DNA of 64,000 bases from Nipponacmea schrenckii (Eukaryota > Mollusca > Gastropoda > Lottiidae). The notes under the pieces were generated by a model, which did no database searches, was not told where the DNA came from, and saw only the letters and a program-made list of their open reading frames with translations. Made by a program: the position numbers and the translations under genes. The stretch's first letter is position 1. Each line of letters opens with the position of its first letter. Where the stretch lies: positions 20,127,023 to 20,191,022 of the forward strand of contig CM060200.1 in assembly GCA_030562195.1 (NCBI GenBank), in the 5' to 3' direction. This document shows positions 26,645 to 39,155 of the stretch, one piece after another.

Positions 26645-27150
26645 CGCACAACATCATTATCCACATGGAATTGTGGTCTTCGAGCAGTACAGTTCATTTA
26701 ACGACGTGGTGAGGTCAACCAGGCGTCATTATTACCATCATAATCGTCTTAGAGTAGTACCGTTTATTTATCCACATGAACAGTCCTCCAAGCATCATTA
26801 TCATTATCGTGGTCTTCAAGTAAAACAGGTTCATATACCCGCTTGATATCTTCATCGTGGTCTTCAAGTAGTACAGTTCATTTTATCTACGTGACCATTC
26901 CCCAGGAGTCATTATCATCATCATCGTGGTCTTCAAGTAGTACAGTTCATTTTACCATTCCCCCAGGAGTCACTATCATCATCATCGTGGTCTTCAAGTG
27001 GTACAGGTTCATTTATTCGCCTGGTCTTTGACAATCGTGGTCTTCGAGTAGTATCTTATCATTTATCCATGTTATCATCATCATCATCATCGTGGCCTTC
27101 AATTAGTCGATTAACAATTCAAAGTCAGGTCAACCAGGCATCACCATGGT
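26645..27150. repeat. degenerate minisatellite with TCATCATCG motif
   Basis: At least seven copies of ATCGTGGTCTTCAAGTAGTA, usually followed by CAGTTCATTTA, then CCATTCCCCCAGGAGTCA and runs of ATC. Unit length varies from about 60 to 75 bases. The copies at 26855-27010 are the best preserved. AGGTCAACCAGGC occurs at both ends (near 26710 and 27125). Confidence 0.75.
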
Positions 27151-27613
27151 CTATCTAAACAGAGCGGGCATACATTATCATCATATTTGTTGAAACTAGT
27201 ATGCATTCCGTACATGACATGGACATAATAGACATACACATCCTTTAACTATAAGTAAAAGTCAAAAATCGTTCATCGTGAATTATGATTATACAGGGTT
27301 TTTACACCACCCTAGTCAGACATTGGGTCGAAATGGCTAAATTGTTTTAACTTGTCAAAATAATCCGATAGAATTATATATTTAATAATAGTTTGTTTTT
27401 TTCTGTAGAAAAGTAAACGTTTATTAAATGTTTAAGGATTTTTTTTTATTAAATTGTAAAGATTTCAATTTGTCGCGAGCTTGACATTTAAATACAAGAC
27501 TATTTTCCATGAAAAGTTAATTTTGTCCTATCCCTACAATATTAATAGCCAAGCTAGGACATTTATTCGATCCAATTTGTAGCCCATTTTCTTCAATAAA
27601 TATATAATTGTCG

Positions 27614-27637
27614 TTTTTTTTTTTTTTTTTTTTTTTT
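27614..27637 (+). repeat. T24 homopolymer
   Basis: Twenty-four consecutive T, equal to a poly-A tract on the minus strand. It could be the tail of a retrocopy, but I see no recognisable body next to it. Confidence 0.9.
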
Positions 27638-28312
27638 CATTTAAGTATTAATATAAACAGGTCATTTCGTCCCTGAAGCGCTTAGGAGAAAACTTCCTGA
27701 CCCAATCGGTGTTAACATTCATTAAAGGTCTTAAACTAGTTTATTTATGGTATATAAAGATATTCAGCTTCTTTCCGTTCATTAAGACTTAGATCTACTG
27801 GACTTATTGAATTTTATACAGATATCATTATGACCCATAATATCTAGCGGCAATACAAACTGATTAAATGATGTTAGCTTCCGGTAGTGTCTGTATTGCG
27901 GTTGAAGTATCCTATCAACAGTAATGGTATTGGCTCCTCATTACCTTTTCTAAACTTTTCAAATAGAGAGTCAATTAATACTCATTCTTGTATAAAGCTA
28001 ATTTAAGATCAAGTTTTCTTGTTGGACTTTCAGCAATATTTTGTCTGGTTTATGTCTCGCTTGTCCAAAGATAACAGTCAGATTATGACTGTATTATGAT
28101 TATATTCCGAAGGTTTGTCGTTTGGAAATACTTATGAGATAAAACTTTTTTTTAACTGAACGTGGTGCACGCCCCATTTTTGTTCTTTAAGAGAGGTCAG
28201 ATAGTCCCCTGAAAATGTCGGTTAAACAGGTCTATACAGTCTGCATAAATATACATCAAAATGAAAATATCTAGTGCTGAAATATTACCCATGATAATTG
28301 TCTGTGGCTCTA

Positions 28313-28534
28313 CTACCCAGTCTGAAACTGTGTTCTTATTTTCAAACGAGGTTCTATTCCAGCTATAACTGCCACTGGTCCCCACTCATCTAGTTGAGCC
28401 AATGTTTCCAAAAACTGAGCATGACCTTCTTCTGTTCTTTTGTATTGTTAAGACGACCGCCTTCCCACCTCTCTAGTTGGAGCCTTTTTGGAAGGATCAA
28501 AGGTTATCCGGGAATTCGTCTGTTTCAAAAACAT
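28313..28534 (-). pseudogene. coding relic with one internal stop, family unknown
   Basis: On the minus strand an ATG at 28534 opens a frame of 74 codons to a TAG at 28313. One TAA follows residue 28. The translated pieces look like real protein: NSRITFDPSKKAPTREVGRR before the stop, and AQLDEWGPVAVIAGIEPRLK after it. Base composition is clearly more balanced than in the flanks. I cannot assign a family. A decayed transposon ORF or processed gene fragment is the likeliest explanation; an expressed exon is less likely because of the stop. Confidence 0.4.
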
Positions 28535-29767
28535 ATTGTTTGTGATTTCCTAGTAGGAAATGATGTTGGATAAGAACACGTGAGTTATAGTTATATTGTC
28601 GACACATTGGTTCCGGCTGAAGAATAGAATTTCCTACAACCAGAAATGATGTGATGATAATAATCGAATCAAAATGTTTAGGAAAGGAAATTTCATCAAC
28701 TCTTTATATAAATAGAAAACAGTTTAGTTGATAAAAAACCCGATAGTAGGAGTGTTATAGTATGGAATGATGAGTTAATATTGTGATATATGAAGACCAT
28801 TAAAGACCTAATTATTGAAATGATTCACTCGTAAAATGCAACTGGCAAACGTTGATTTCAAGATTGTATTTTATCCTAACAAAATCAAGATACTGTATTA
28901 AAGGGCATTAGAAATATTATATAAACTGAATATGTTATTACTCGGAGGTTCTGGTCATTCTAGTCTAGCCTGTGTTCGTTATGACGTCTCTATAAAGAGG
29001 GGCAAGCACACAGCCCAGTTGTAAGAAATATGTTTATGAACTACGTCATGGCTGAAAAAAGGGGCTACAAAATTTAATGAAGTAATAAAGACGGGGTCAT
29101 TACTATGATTACAAAATTGATAATATGAAGTCAGTCACTATAGACCTATAGAATGGAAACAAGGAGAAGCATTTCATCCCGAAGAACATAATTAGGCCTT
29201 GACCTCTAGAATGCACCAAAAAGCATAAACGATAAAATGTCACCACAAGTTATCAATGGAGATCGGATAGGGAAATCTGATAGAAAACCACAGTTTAATT
29301 TGTACTGGATCACCGTGAGTATAAAGATAACGACCTTAGATAAGGAAGACATTAATATGACGAGTACCCCTTATTAAACCTCTATTAGTCATCTATAACT
29401 TTGATGGACAACATATTGATAAGACTTGTTAATCTTAAGTTCCATTACCTATCAATTGTTACTCTGTAACTGTCATAATGATAGTCTCGATTACATACTT
29501 CTGGCAGTTTTGGTTGACATCCCACTGTACAAGATCTTAGCAATTATAATTTTTATTAAGGTGAATCGTCCATAACATTGATATCAACTTCCTACTTGTA
29601 AAAGTCTAATAACCTTGAATAAGTCATCTACCTTAAAATATTCCAGTTGGAATAGCTGTAAATTGGTAGGGATCAACATTACTCCCTCCTCGGCGCCTCT
29701 TGAGTGGTGATATAATTTATATCGGCAAAGTTTCGTCTAATAGAGTAAATTGGTCAGAAACGGCAAA

Positions 29768-29779
29768 GGGGGGGGGGGG
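29768..29779 (+). repeat. run of 12 G
   Basis: A second G12 tract, identical in length to that at 24654-24665. Confidence 0.9.
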
Positions 29780-32700
29780 CGTTGGTAATCTAGCTTCATC
29801 CCTGATATGATAGGGAGTCAATATGCGTATTGATAAAACCTCTAATTAAGGTTCAATAAGGTGATATAGAATAATTAACACGATTAGTCTTATATTACCC
29901 CAGGCCATCATAGCTTATTACTCTATTAACGTTAGAAAATGAGATATAGGTAGGGAAATGAAGGTGATCATCTTTGTCAATTTATCATCTTTTTAATGAC
30001 ATCAGAATATCGAATAGGGATGAGATATAACAACTGTCTTCAGATTCTCGCATATTATCAGAAAATATGGCGATATTTGCCAGCGAGGTAGGGTCGTGAG
30101 TTCTTTGCAAAGCAGATTCTAATGATGTTATTTAAGTGTTGTCTTACAAATACATCATGCAGTTGTTCCATAGATTATCAAGAAAATAAGACGATTTCCG
30201 CTAAATGTCACCAATTTCAATAATCGCATTTAGATGTTGTTTTATTTCCTTTTGTATAAGTGCAATAGTTTCTAAATATCATTTTTACATGGTTCTTGTG
30301 CCTTGTAAGGTAATGTTTATTGCAAGGAGCCATTTAGAAAAAGCACTTATTAAGCATTGATGCAAACGGGTGATGTTTGTGTTATGCGAATAAAAAAGGA
30401 ATAGCTCAGAGAGATCAGGGTGTATTCTATAACTTCTATCAGACATTTAAAATCATGCTGTCAAATCCTATCATCTAACACACTGAACAATTTAATGAGA
30501 AAAGAAATGCAGTGAGCTTTTTCGCCTACAAGATGATGGAGTTTTATAATACGATTGTACATTCACAGATACATATATGTGTAGAACTCATTTAATACTG
30601 CATTTTATTCAAATAGACAAATCCTTATAAGGCACTCGAGACTGAAAACACGGGCTTCTTTGATAAAAGTACATGTATAATATATAATGCTATGTATAAT
30701 AATGCTGTCGGCATCGTTTATCTTAGTGACGTCCGACTTTTCTACATTGTTTTTTAAATGGTTAAGCATTATCAAAAGAAAAGGATCTTCATAGTTTAAT
30801 TGACGATAAAAGGAATTGTGAAAAATGGTAAAACTGTTGACTAATTATATATTCCCTTCTATTTTGGAGCATAGATCACTCACAGTTCCTGAAATATTTT
30901 TAATATGGTTCAAAAAATAATCTTTGTCTTGGAAAATTTGCTGCATGCCATTCATTTGTCATTTCTTAATATCAATTCCCTCCAATTTGACATATCGACT
31001 TCTTTCTATCTACTTTATATTCCTATCTAGATCTATTCTAATCTTTAATAATTATATAGGTCTGATGAAGGCATGTAAGAATATAAAATTATCCCTGATA
31101 GATTATCTACAGATCGTCTTAATCCCAGCACACCCAATTACCCTGTTAACATATTACCTTTAATAAGGAGGTGGAGAAATTTGAGTATGTTTTATGGGTA
31201 CTATTTTACAAGTGATTATAGTACTAACTAGATATTTTATAATTCCAAGGCTGTCGTAAATAAGTCTAATTCGCCTATAAATTGTCGTTACATTCCGTTT
31301 TCTGACAGTTGGTTGCGAGGAAGGAGAAGCTGTATTTTTCTCTTTATTTATGATTGATAATTTCTAGGTTGTTTCGTAATTTAAGATTCCACTGATTATT
31401 GATTGAGTGGAGCTCATTCTCATGATGAAATTCAAATTAGCAGTTCAAAAAAGCTACAAGTTGGTTCACTAAATGTGATTTCTTGTTAACAATCCAGAAA
31501 GCTTTTCCAATGTTAATTTCGGCGTCGATGTTACAATGATGTGAATATATTCTCCCAGTAATTTAAAGGAACAATTTATTGAACTGAAAGCACAAGCACA
31601 GGTACACATTCCAAAGCCATGGTTCACTATTTTCAGGAGTAGTTTTAAATGGACTTCAGAACTACTAAACTCTAAGAAAATTGCAAATTTCTCCAAAAAT
31701 ATCTCACACAAGAATTCGTATTTCTATATAATGTTTCTTTCCTATGTCGCACAAAATGACATGATATTTAACTTTTAAACGCGGATAATTCTGGACACAA
31801 ATGGCCTCGAAGGCTCAAATTTTGACAGTGAACTGTGAAATCTATAACTGATGAAATATACCAAAAAATCCTTTTCTGAGACTAAGGTTTGATTGGCCAA
31901 GCATTTACGAATAGACCAAAGTTAATCATAGATTTCAGTCTATAATGTTGTTTGTGGTAGTATTATATGTCGACTTTATTATAAAGTATGAACTTTATCA
32001 GAATGAATCAATGACTTTCAGTTTACCTAACAGAACAGTTCCTAGCATTGGTATTACGTTTCCTTAATATAAGGAAGAAGTCTTGTTCAGAACCTATATC
32101 GACTGTTCATTGTTCTTCGATTATAAAATGACTTGAATTTATCTGAAATTTTCTGCTATAAAAATCTTAATATTAGTTAAATTTTGTGAAGGTTCACTTT
32201 AAGTGAACAATTTTGCACTTGGAATTCGATGTTCTTTTGTTTTCCAACTACAAAAATCAAGAAAATCCAATAGTTATTAACTATTATTCAGAGCAATTAA
32301 ATCATATGACAGCATATTAATCATTGGAATATTTTAAATATGGTGCCAGTCTGTCATGTTTCTGTACAAATTATATTACAACTTGACAAATCTGACAATA
32401 AAGTACAATATTAACATATGTTTATGATTGACATTCATTTAAGTTTTGTATATAGATTCAACAACATTTCTTGTGCAGTATCATTGCAAGATTTTTAGAA
32501 TTTAAGAATTTTTACACTATGTGTAGTTTCTTTCCACGATGTCATCCCACGGCATATTATATGTTTTAACTTAAAAACTTTGATGAAATAAGCTACCGGG
32601 CAAAAGAAAGTTTTCACCTTCTTCACTTTACCAAATAACTTTTACTAAGTCTATAAATTTATAACGATTAAATTATAAACAGCATTCATTTTCCTAGAAT

Positions 32701-34519
32701 TAAACAAAAAAAGCATTTAAGGCTAATCTCGATATTTTATTCTTCGGAGTTCACAAAGGAAGAGCCTTAGGATCATTATAACATAAGTGAGTCTCCATTG
32801 GCATTACACAGTCATTTACTCTACCATTTTCATTTTAAAGCCCTTATATTAACAGGCAAGCATATTACTTACAAGTTATTTTTCGACATATTTTGAAGAG
32901 AAATGCCTGTTTATTGGTGGGTACAATCCTATTTTCTGGGGATGAAAATGCCCCGCTGGCCTTGACATATTGTGGTGGGCAATGTAATATAATAAAGCTG
33001 ATTTATACCAACTAAACATATTCCATAATTTATAGTCATGACTTTCTTTATATAGAGACTAAAGTAATCGTTGCCTTCATTACTAAAATTACTATTGATA
33101 GAACTCTAGTTTGTCTTCTGGTGGTTTGTTGACTTACTCTATAGAAACTAGCGAAATAAATGCCAACCTTGGATAGCAACTCTATAGAAATCAGAAATAA
33201 ATGGTCACATTCAAATAAAAATTTATTACAATAGCTAAATAGCCTAGCAGTTAAAGTGCAATAAATCTAAAACTGTATTTATGACTGTTGGTTGTTAAAT
33301 ATTATAGAATTTCTTTGATGTCATACTACCCACTAAACCACAGAACCAAGTGTGAAAATCTAACGATTAACAATGGCCGCTTACAACATTGGCATATCAA
33401 TTTATCCGTGTGAAGGCTTTCACAGAGATGGTATTCTGCAGTAAATGTGGTCTGAAATATCAAAAAGGTTCAACTTTTAGCATAACAGAGGGAATTTAAA
33501 ATTCCGCGTGAAGCTTTACTTCCTTTTTCTGGGTGACACAGGGTAGTGTCAGTAACTATCTACGGTCAGCTATAGGTTGCCCTCGGTCTAAAACACATAC
33601 TATTGAATTTATACACTGCGTTGCTTAAGATTTTTCCAACACTTTCCAATTTTCTAAAATGATCCTTAACAGAACACATCAATTTGGAGTATTAGTTAAT
33701 AAAATTGACGATTGACTCCGAAATGAAACCTTTGACATGGTAGAGCCACAACAAAGACTAGAATAAAAGCTAGTGTTTACACATAGTTTGACAGCTTCCC
33801 TTCTCAAACCGGACTATTGAAGAAGTGATTCGTCTTATTAAATGGTGAAATCTTTGATGTTGATATTACAGTATTGATGGTAATTCCAAGTAAAAGATAC
33901 TTTGCAGCAACTTAATTGAATATTGAAAGGCGATATTTCTGACCGGTCTCAATGCTTGAATATTCGTTCATTAAGACTTTAAAATCTATTTTTAAATTTG
34001 TGTTTAGTAAATGTGGTCATACATTTACTGGGAACTAGACGGCTGAGTAGAATGTTCTATAGCTTTTATTAGTTTACAAGGTCTGCGATTATAATTTGAT
34101 TTTACTTTTTGCTTAAATCGGACCTTACGTTCAGCTTGTTATTTATTAATGCAACCCGTTATTAAATTTTTTCATATTCTTCAAGCAAACTTGTGACCTA
34201 GTATTCCTTTCCCATGGTATCAATATGTAGGAGTATTGAAGACCATAGTCGTGTATCCATGATACAATCAAAGATCTCTTCACAACAATATTCTTATCAG
34301 TTCCATTATATTATATATAATATCACAGTACTTGACACTGATTTTAGTAATTAAAAACCAATTCAATTCTTGATAATAGCATAGAGCTAGAGGTGGCTCA
34401 GCCTAGAGATACCAGAAACTACAGATTTGACCATAGAGACGTCTTTCATTTTACAGAAAGTTGTTGTATAAAGAATAAGTAAGACAGATATCTCTTACAT
34501 CTATGTCAACACATCATTT

Positions 34520-35105
34520 GTTAAGACTTAATGCAAGAGATATAACAATCAAGAGATATACAAGAGATATAAAAACTAAGAGATATACCAGAGATATAAA
34601 AACTAAGAGATATACAAGAGATATACCAACTAAGAGATATACAAGAGATATACCAACCAATGATAGGGAGACAAATACCAGATAAGAGATATTTAGGAGT
34701 TACAGAAGATATATAACGGATATCAGCTTTTTAACAAACAAGAGATATAGAATAGATATAACAAACAAGAAGAACATAACCAAAAGAATATGAAGAGATA
34801 TACCAACCAAGGATATGGAGGAATATACAAGACAAGAGATCTAAAACAGATATAGAAGATATATAACAACCAGAGATGTAGAAAAGATAAAGAATAGATG
34901 TAACAATCAAGAGATATACAAGAGATATAACAACCAAGTGAATATGAAGAGATATAGCAACCAAGGATATGGAGAAATATACCAGACATACAGAGATACA
35001 GAGGAGATATAGAAGATATATAACAACCGAGAGATATTAAGGAGATTTAACGACCAAGAGATATATGAGAGATACAACCAAGATATAGACGAGATATAAC
35101 AATCA
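34520..35105 (+). repeat. A/G-rich degenerate short-unit array
   Basis: Dozens of AGAGATATA modules separated by ACAA, ACCAAG or ATACAAG. They give units of roughly 15-35 bases with no fixed period. The plus strand is almost free of long pyrimidine runs, so strand asymmetry is strong. Minus-strand frames with Tyr/Leu/Ser repeats (88-103 codons) are by-products. Confidence 0.8.
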
Positions 35106-36701
35106 ACCAGATGTAACCACCACAGGACAATCCCAGCTTTATTGCTTAATTGAACGAGTTTAGAGGCTATAAAACCTACAGTGTAAAAAAAGACTATCAA
35201 AGAGGAAAATAATGCCATGTGACTCTTTTTCTAATTTTAAATAATTCTATGGGAATATGAAAACATAATAATTAAAGATTATTTTCAGCGAGTTTTAATA
35301 TTATTTAATACTCGTTCTCTGGTGAAACTCTAAATATGTTGTGCAATATATGCAAGTTTTCATCATAAAAGATATAAAGCATGCATAAATTCAAATTTGG
35401 CAATAAAATAGTTGGGCTTTTATAGAGATCTTAAATATAAATGCAAATTGACCGGTTGAGGATATCATGAGATCAACATCCTCAGTATATCGATGATATA
35501 ACAACTATTTTATGATTTGTGATTGAATGAAATAGGGCTATAGGTCCTTCCTGCTTACTTCAGATTTGTCCAATTTAGCAACGCCATGCAGTGTGTAATT
35601 AGAGAGGTTTTTATTATGTAGTTATAAGATTGATTGAATTCACGATATTGCAAATAATGTAATGTTAACATTGATTATACTTTGCCATTTTTCCTTAACA
35701 TAGAGGAAAATTCAATTTCTGCAGATTTGTTTTTTGGAACGCAAGGCAATAGGAAATATGGAAATATGGAAATATAAATATATAACCTTAAGGTATGAAA
35801 TGAAATATGAGCCCTCTAGAGAAGTGATAATGGTGCATGAAGCAGTGAAGCTTATGACTGTGTCAAGCATGACACTAGCACTGTATTAGAGTATTGGTTA
35901 TTTGTGATTAGTACTATAGTTTATCTGTCATGTTTCAAGATAGCTCAATGACTGGGGGTTAAAAGATCCACGAACTGTACCAATCTCTAGAATATGTAGC
36001 AATGTGTTAACTTTCACCTCTGTAAACCTAGGTGATTCATCATAGTCGAAAATGTTACTTTGGTTTATCATGTAAAACTAGAATATATTTATGCCGATCA
36101 CATTATTACTCCTTTGAGATATCAATGTCATCACTACAAATTGTCATTTAAGGTAGGCTTATGAATTGATGAGTGAATTTGTCAACTTTTGTAACAAGTT
36201 TTTAATGACCTGAATGCAAGCTGTTTATGAAAATGTGGCTATTTAATAGATAATTTACCCAATGCGGATTTGATGAAAAAGAGGGTTTTGGACTTCAGAA
36301 TTTATGTAATTGTCCATAAAAATTGTTGCTAAGTAACTGTAATTTTATTTTATTTGTATTTTTTGTATTTTTATTATTATAATTGTTTTTACATCAATTA
36401 AAATAATCATTTATTTTGTTAGAAATTACAAGTTTTAGACCCTTTAATAATTTCTACTTGATACAACTTATGCATTAGTCGACTAAATTGCACTGTACAT
36501 GTAACATTGCAGCAATTTAATTCACTTCATCAGTTTCAGGGGCACTTGTACTCTACTTCAAATGTTAAAAGGGTGGCCTAATAACTGAGCTTTGAAGATT
36601 TAAACAATTGGTGGCCCTTGAATCATGATAGATAATTTGATTTTCTTCCTATAATTGCCATGCTAATTAACATTTGTATTCTCGAGATCGTCGACGAGAT
36701 T

Positions 36702-36714
36702 CAAGATGGCAGCC
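36702..36714 (+). promoter_or_regulatory. YY1-like motif
   Basis: CAAGATGGCAGCC fits the YY1 binding core. It lies among CpG-containing sequence (a TCGTCGACGA palindrome just before it, CACGTG-like and TGACGTG sequences after it) in an AT-rich area. No gene start is visible nearby. Confidence 0.2.
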
Positions 36715-38599
36715 ACACGTGCAGCGTTGACGTGTAGAGTCGAATGTATAATACCTAGTCATTTTAACGAGATTTTCAACAATTAGAAATTAATACGAAG
36801 GTTAAGTATGACTTTACCAGATATGGAAGGAATTAAGTGATATTCGATTTTATACGAAGATATTTTCACTAGCTCTACATTAATGATAAGATGATTGACA
36901 GCTTAGTTAACCCTACTGGAAACTCAATCTGGCACGGTTTTTACAATATCACAGCTGTTCAAGTTTCAACCTGAATTTAATCCTTAGGCCGTATGACATT
37001 TCTTACATGATTTATGATTATTGTTATTCAGTTATTCAACACAGATCGGGATAATAAAAGAGTGGCTATCTCAAAACGAAATATGTTTCGAATTCTACTT
37101 GCTCTTACAATCTGCAAAGGGCGAGAGATGCGACCAAACGTTATCGATTTAGTAAATCCTCTTTTTATACAAAAACAATAATCACTAGAGCCTAGTTGGA
37201 AAAATATTAAAATTAAATAAAAGAAATGGAAATGTAGCCTAATTCAATACAAATTCATACAAAGTTAAAAGCTGGGAAGAATGAAATAGTTAATTACCCA
37301 ATATGTATGTTTTGAAACATGTCAATTTTCACCAGTTATTCCACGTCATCTGTCAATTAGGGAAAATATGAAAAATGATTAGTGAGTTTTTCTCTTGTAG
37401 AAATATTCCAAGCGTTAGATTGCTCGTTTTATATTTTGTTAACCATAATATTGATTTAATATCAGGAATGGTGCCAAGGTTTGGTAGAAATGTAAATAAG
37501 ATACAATGGTGATTAAGCTTTTATGTAAACGAATTAGTGGAGATTCGTCATAATATACGAAGTCATTATCAAAACTAGTTTTCTTTTTTATCAAAATTTT
37601 CCGTCAAATTCTAGACGATGTTTAGTTGGGATAAAACGGAATGTCCTGTTAAACTAGACATTTTGTCCACCAGATCATCACATGTCATGCTATTACGATT
37701 TACCGCTTAAACCTTGACTACAATAGACACTTTTATTATCTGATGTGATTGTCCCTTCGCGAATACAGCAAATCAGAGGCATCGGTGGAAAATCTGAAAA
37801 TAAGCCATAATGTTGAGTCTATGGTCGAAGGTATGGACAAAGTTCGTAATTGCTTGACATTTTGAAAATAGACTTCCAGGGACTTGAGGAAATGGCCATA
37901 TTCATATTGAAAGACAAGTTGGACAGAATGGTGAAACTCTGTCGGTGATGATGCGTAAACAAGATCTCTCTCATTGCATACTGTTTGTCACTGGTCTGTT
38001 TGGTTGAATCAAACGCGAACAGAACAATAAGAAGAGTTGGACGTAACATCTAAATTTTATTTTTGACGTGTGACATTTAAATTAAAGCCTATTCATTAAA
38101 AGTATATCATAGTGGGACGAAATCCGGAAACTTATTGAAAAACATCAATTACCAATCCTTCATCTGAAGTACCATTCAGTGGTCAGTCATCTCTTGTAGA
38201 AGCACCAGAAGTCATTTGGAGCTTGTATCTTTTTCAATGTCCTCGTGAGAATGAAAAGTAATAAACTTGTAGATCTCTCATCAAGATGGTTATTGTACCA
38301 GTTGAATTATTCTATCTCACACCATCAAACTTGAGAAAAACATCCATTTTCACTGAAGTCAAAGTTTGTACTTCATCACTTACAGAGTATGTCTCGCATT
38401 GAAAATCATGTTTTCTTTCCTTCACAGAACGGAAATTGGATTCAAGACCTTTACTGTTTACTAAGAAATTACACGACGAGATCTAAAGTTTTATTTTGGG
38501 CAATTTCTGGAGTTTTCGGAAACATTGGAACACTTGATGTGCATTAGATAGCCTATCATCACTAATTGATGAGTCAATAACCAAAGTTTGCTGTTTTAA

Positions 38600-39155
38600 A
38601 TAGCTTGGATTTGTTTCTTTTCATCGCAAATTCGCGACGCCGGTCAAGTGTCACGTGAAGATTTGAGAATGGAAGTAAAGCGTGATTGGAAATGTCGTCT
38701 GATCAATAGAAGTGAATTGATTGTAATGGCTACTTTTAAACACTTTGGCCACTCAATATTATGTCTATCTTTTACAGTTTATAGTTATTGGTGACATTAA
38801 ACGTCAAGAAATCATAGAGCAACTAGTGGAGGTGTTCAAAATACTGACTATTCCATGCATCCAATTAATACCCGTATCTAAACCCAGCTCCCTCGAGAGT
38901 CACATATCAAAATTTTTGTTTAAGTTAATTCCGTTTCTTTTTGAAAGTTTTTTTCTTAGTTGTTTTCGGAATAGATACCGTACCATAAGCAAGCATCATA
39001 CTATAAAAAAAATTTTATGGATAAGAAAATGGAAACGTATGCCTTACCCTCTTAATGAAAAAAAGAAAAATTTATATACGTTCTGCCGTAAAATTGTTTT
39101 AATTAATGCTATCTCAAAGTTTTGTTTGAATATTTCAATTTCTGGACTTCTTTAG
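38600..39155 (+). pseudogene. two overlapping coding-like frames, family unknown
   Basis: Frame one (38600-38794) has good residue balance around REDLRMEVKRDWKCRLINRS. A second frame, open from 38745 to 39155 with no early ATG, contains IGDIKRQEIIEQLVEVFKIL and turns Lys/Phe-rich later. They overlap by about 50 bases, so a single frame change would connect them. The overlap also contains CTTTTACAG, which could be a splice acceptor before the second frame. I recognise no domain. A decayed element, two exons or chance are all possible. Confidence 0.2.

Larger units (their letters stand above)
27151..34519. other. gene-free stretch, one coding relic
   Basis: AT-rich sequence with a T24 tract (27614-27637), a G12 tract (29768-29779) and the coding relic at 28313-28534. 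A TGACGTC site followed by TATAAAG lies near 28983-28998, without a gene that I can attach it to. The frames at 30924-31163 and 31469-31711 have no recognisable features. Confidence 0.5.

Noticed and set aside
34723..35218. Hydrophobic minus-strand frames of 77-103 codons resembling membrane proteins
   Set aside because: They are translations of the AGAGATATA array. Hydrophobicity follows from the TATATCTCT complement.
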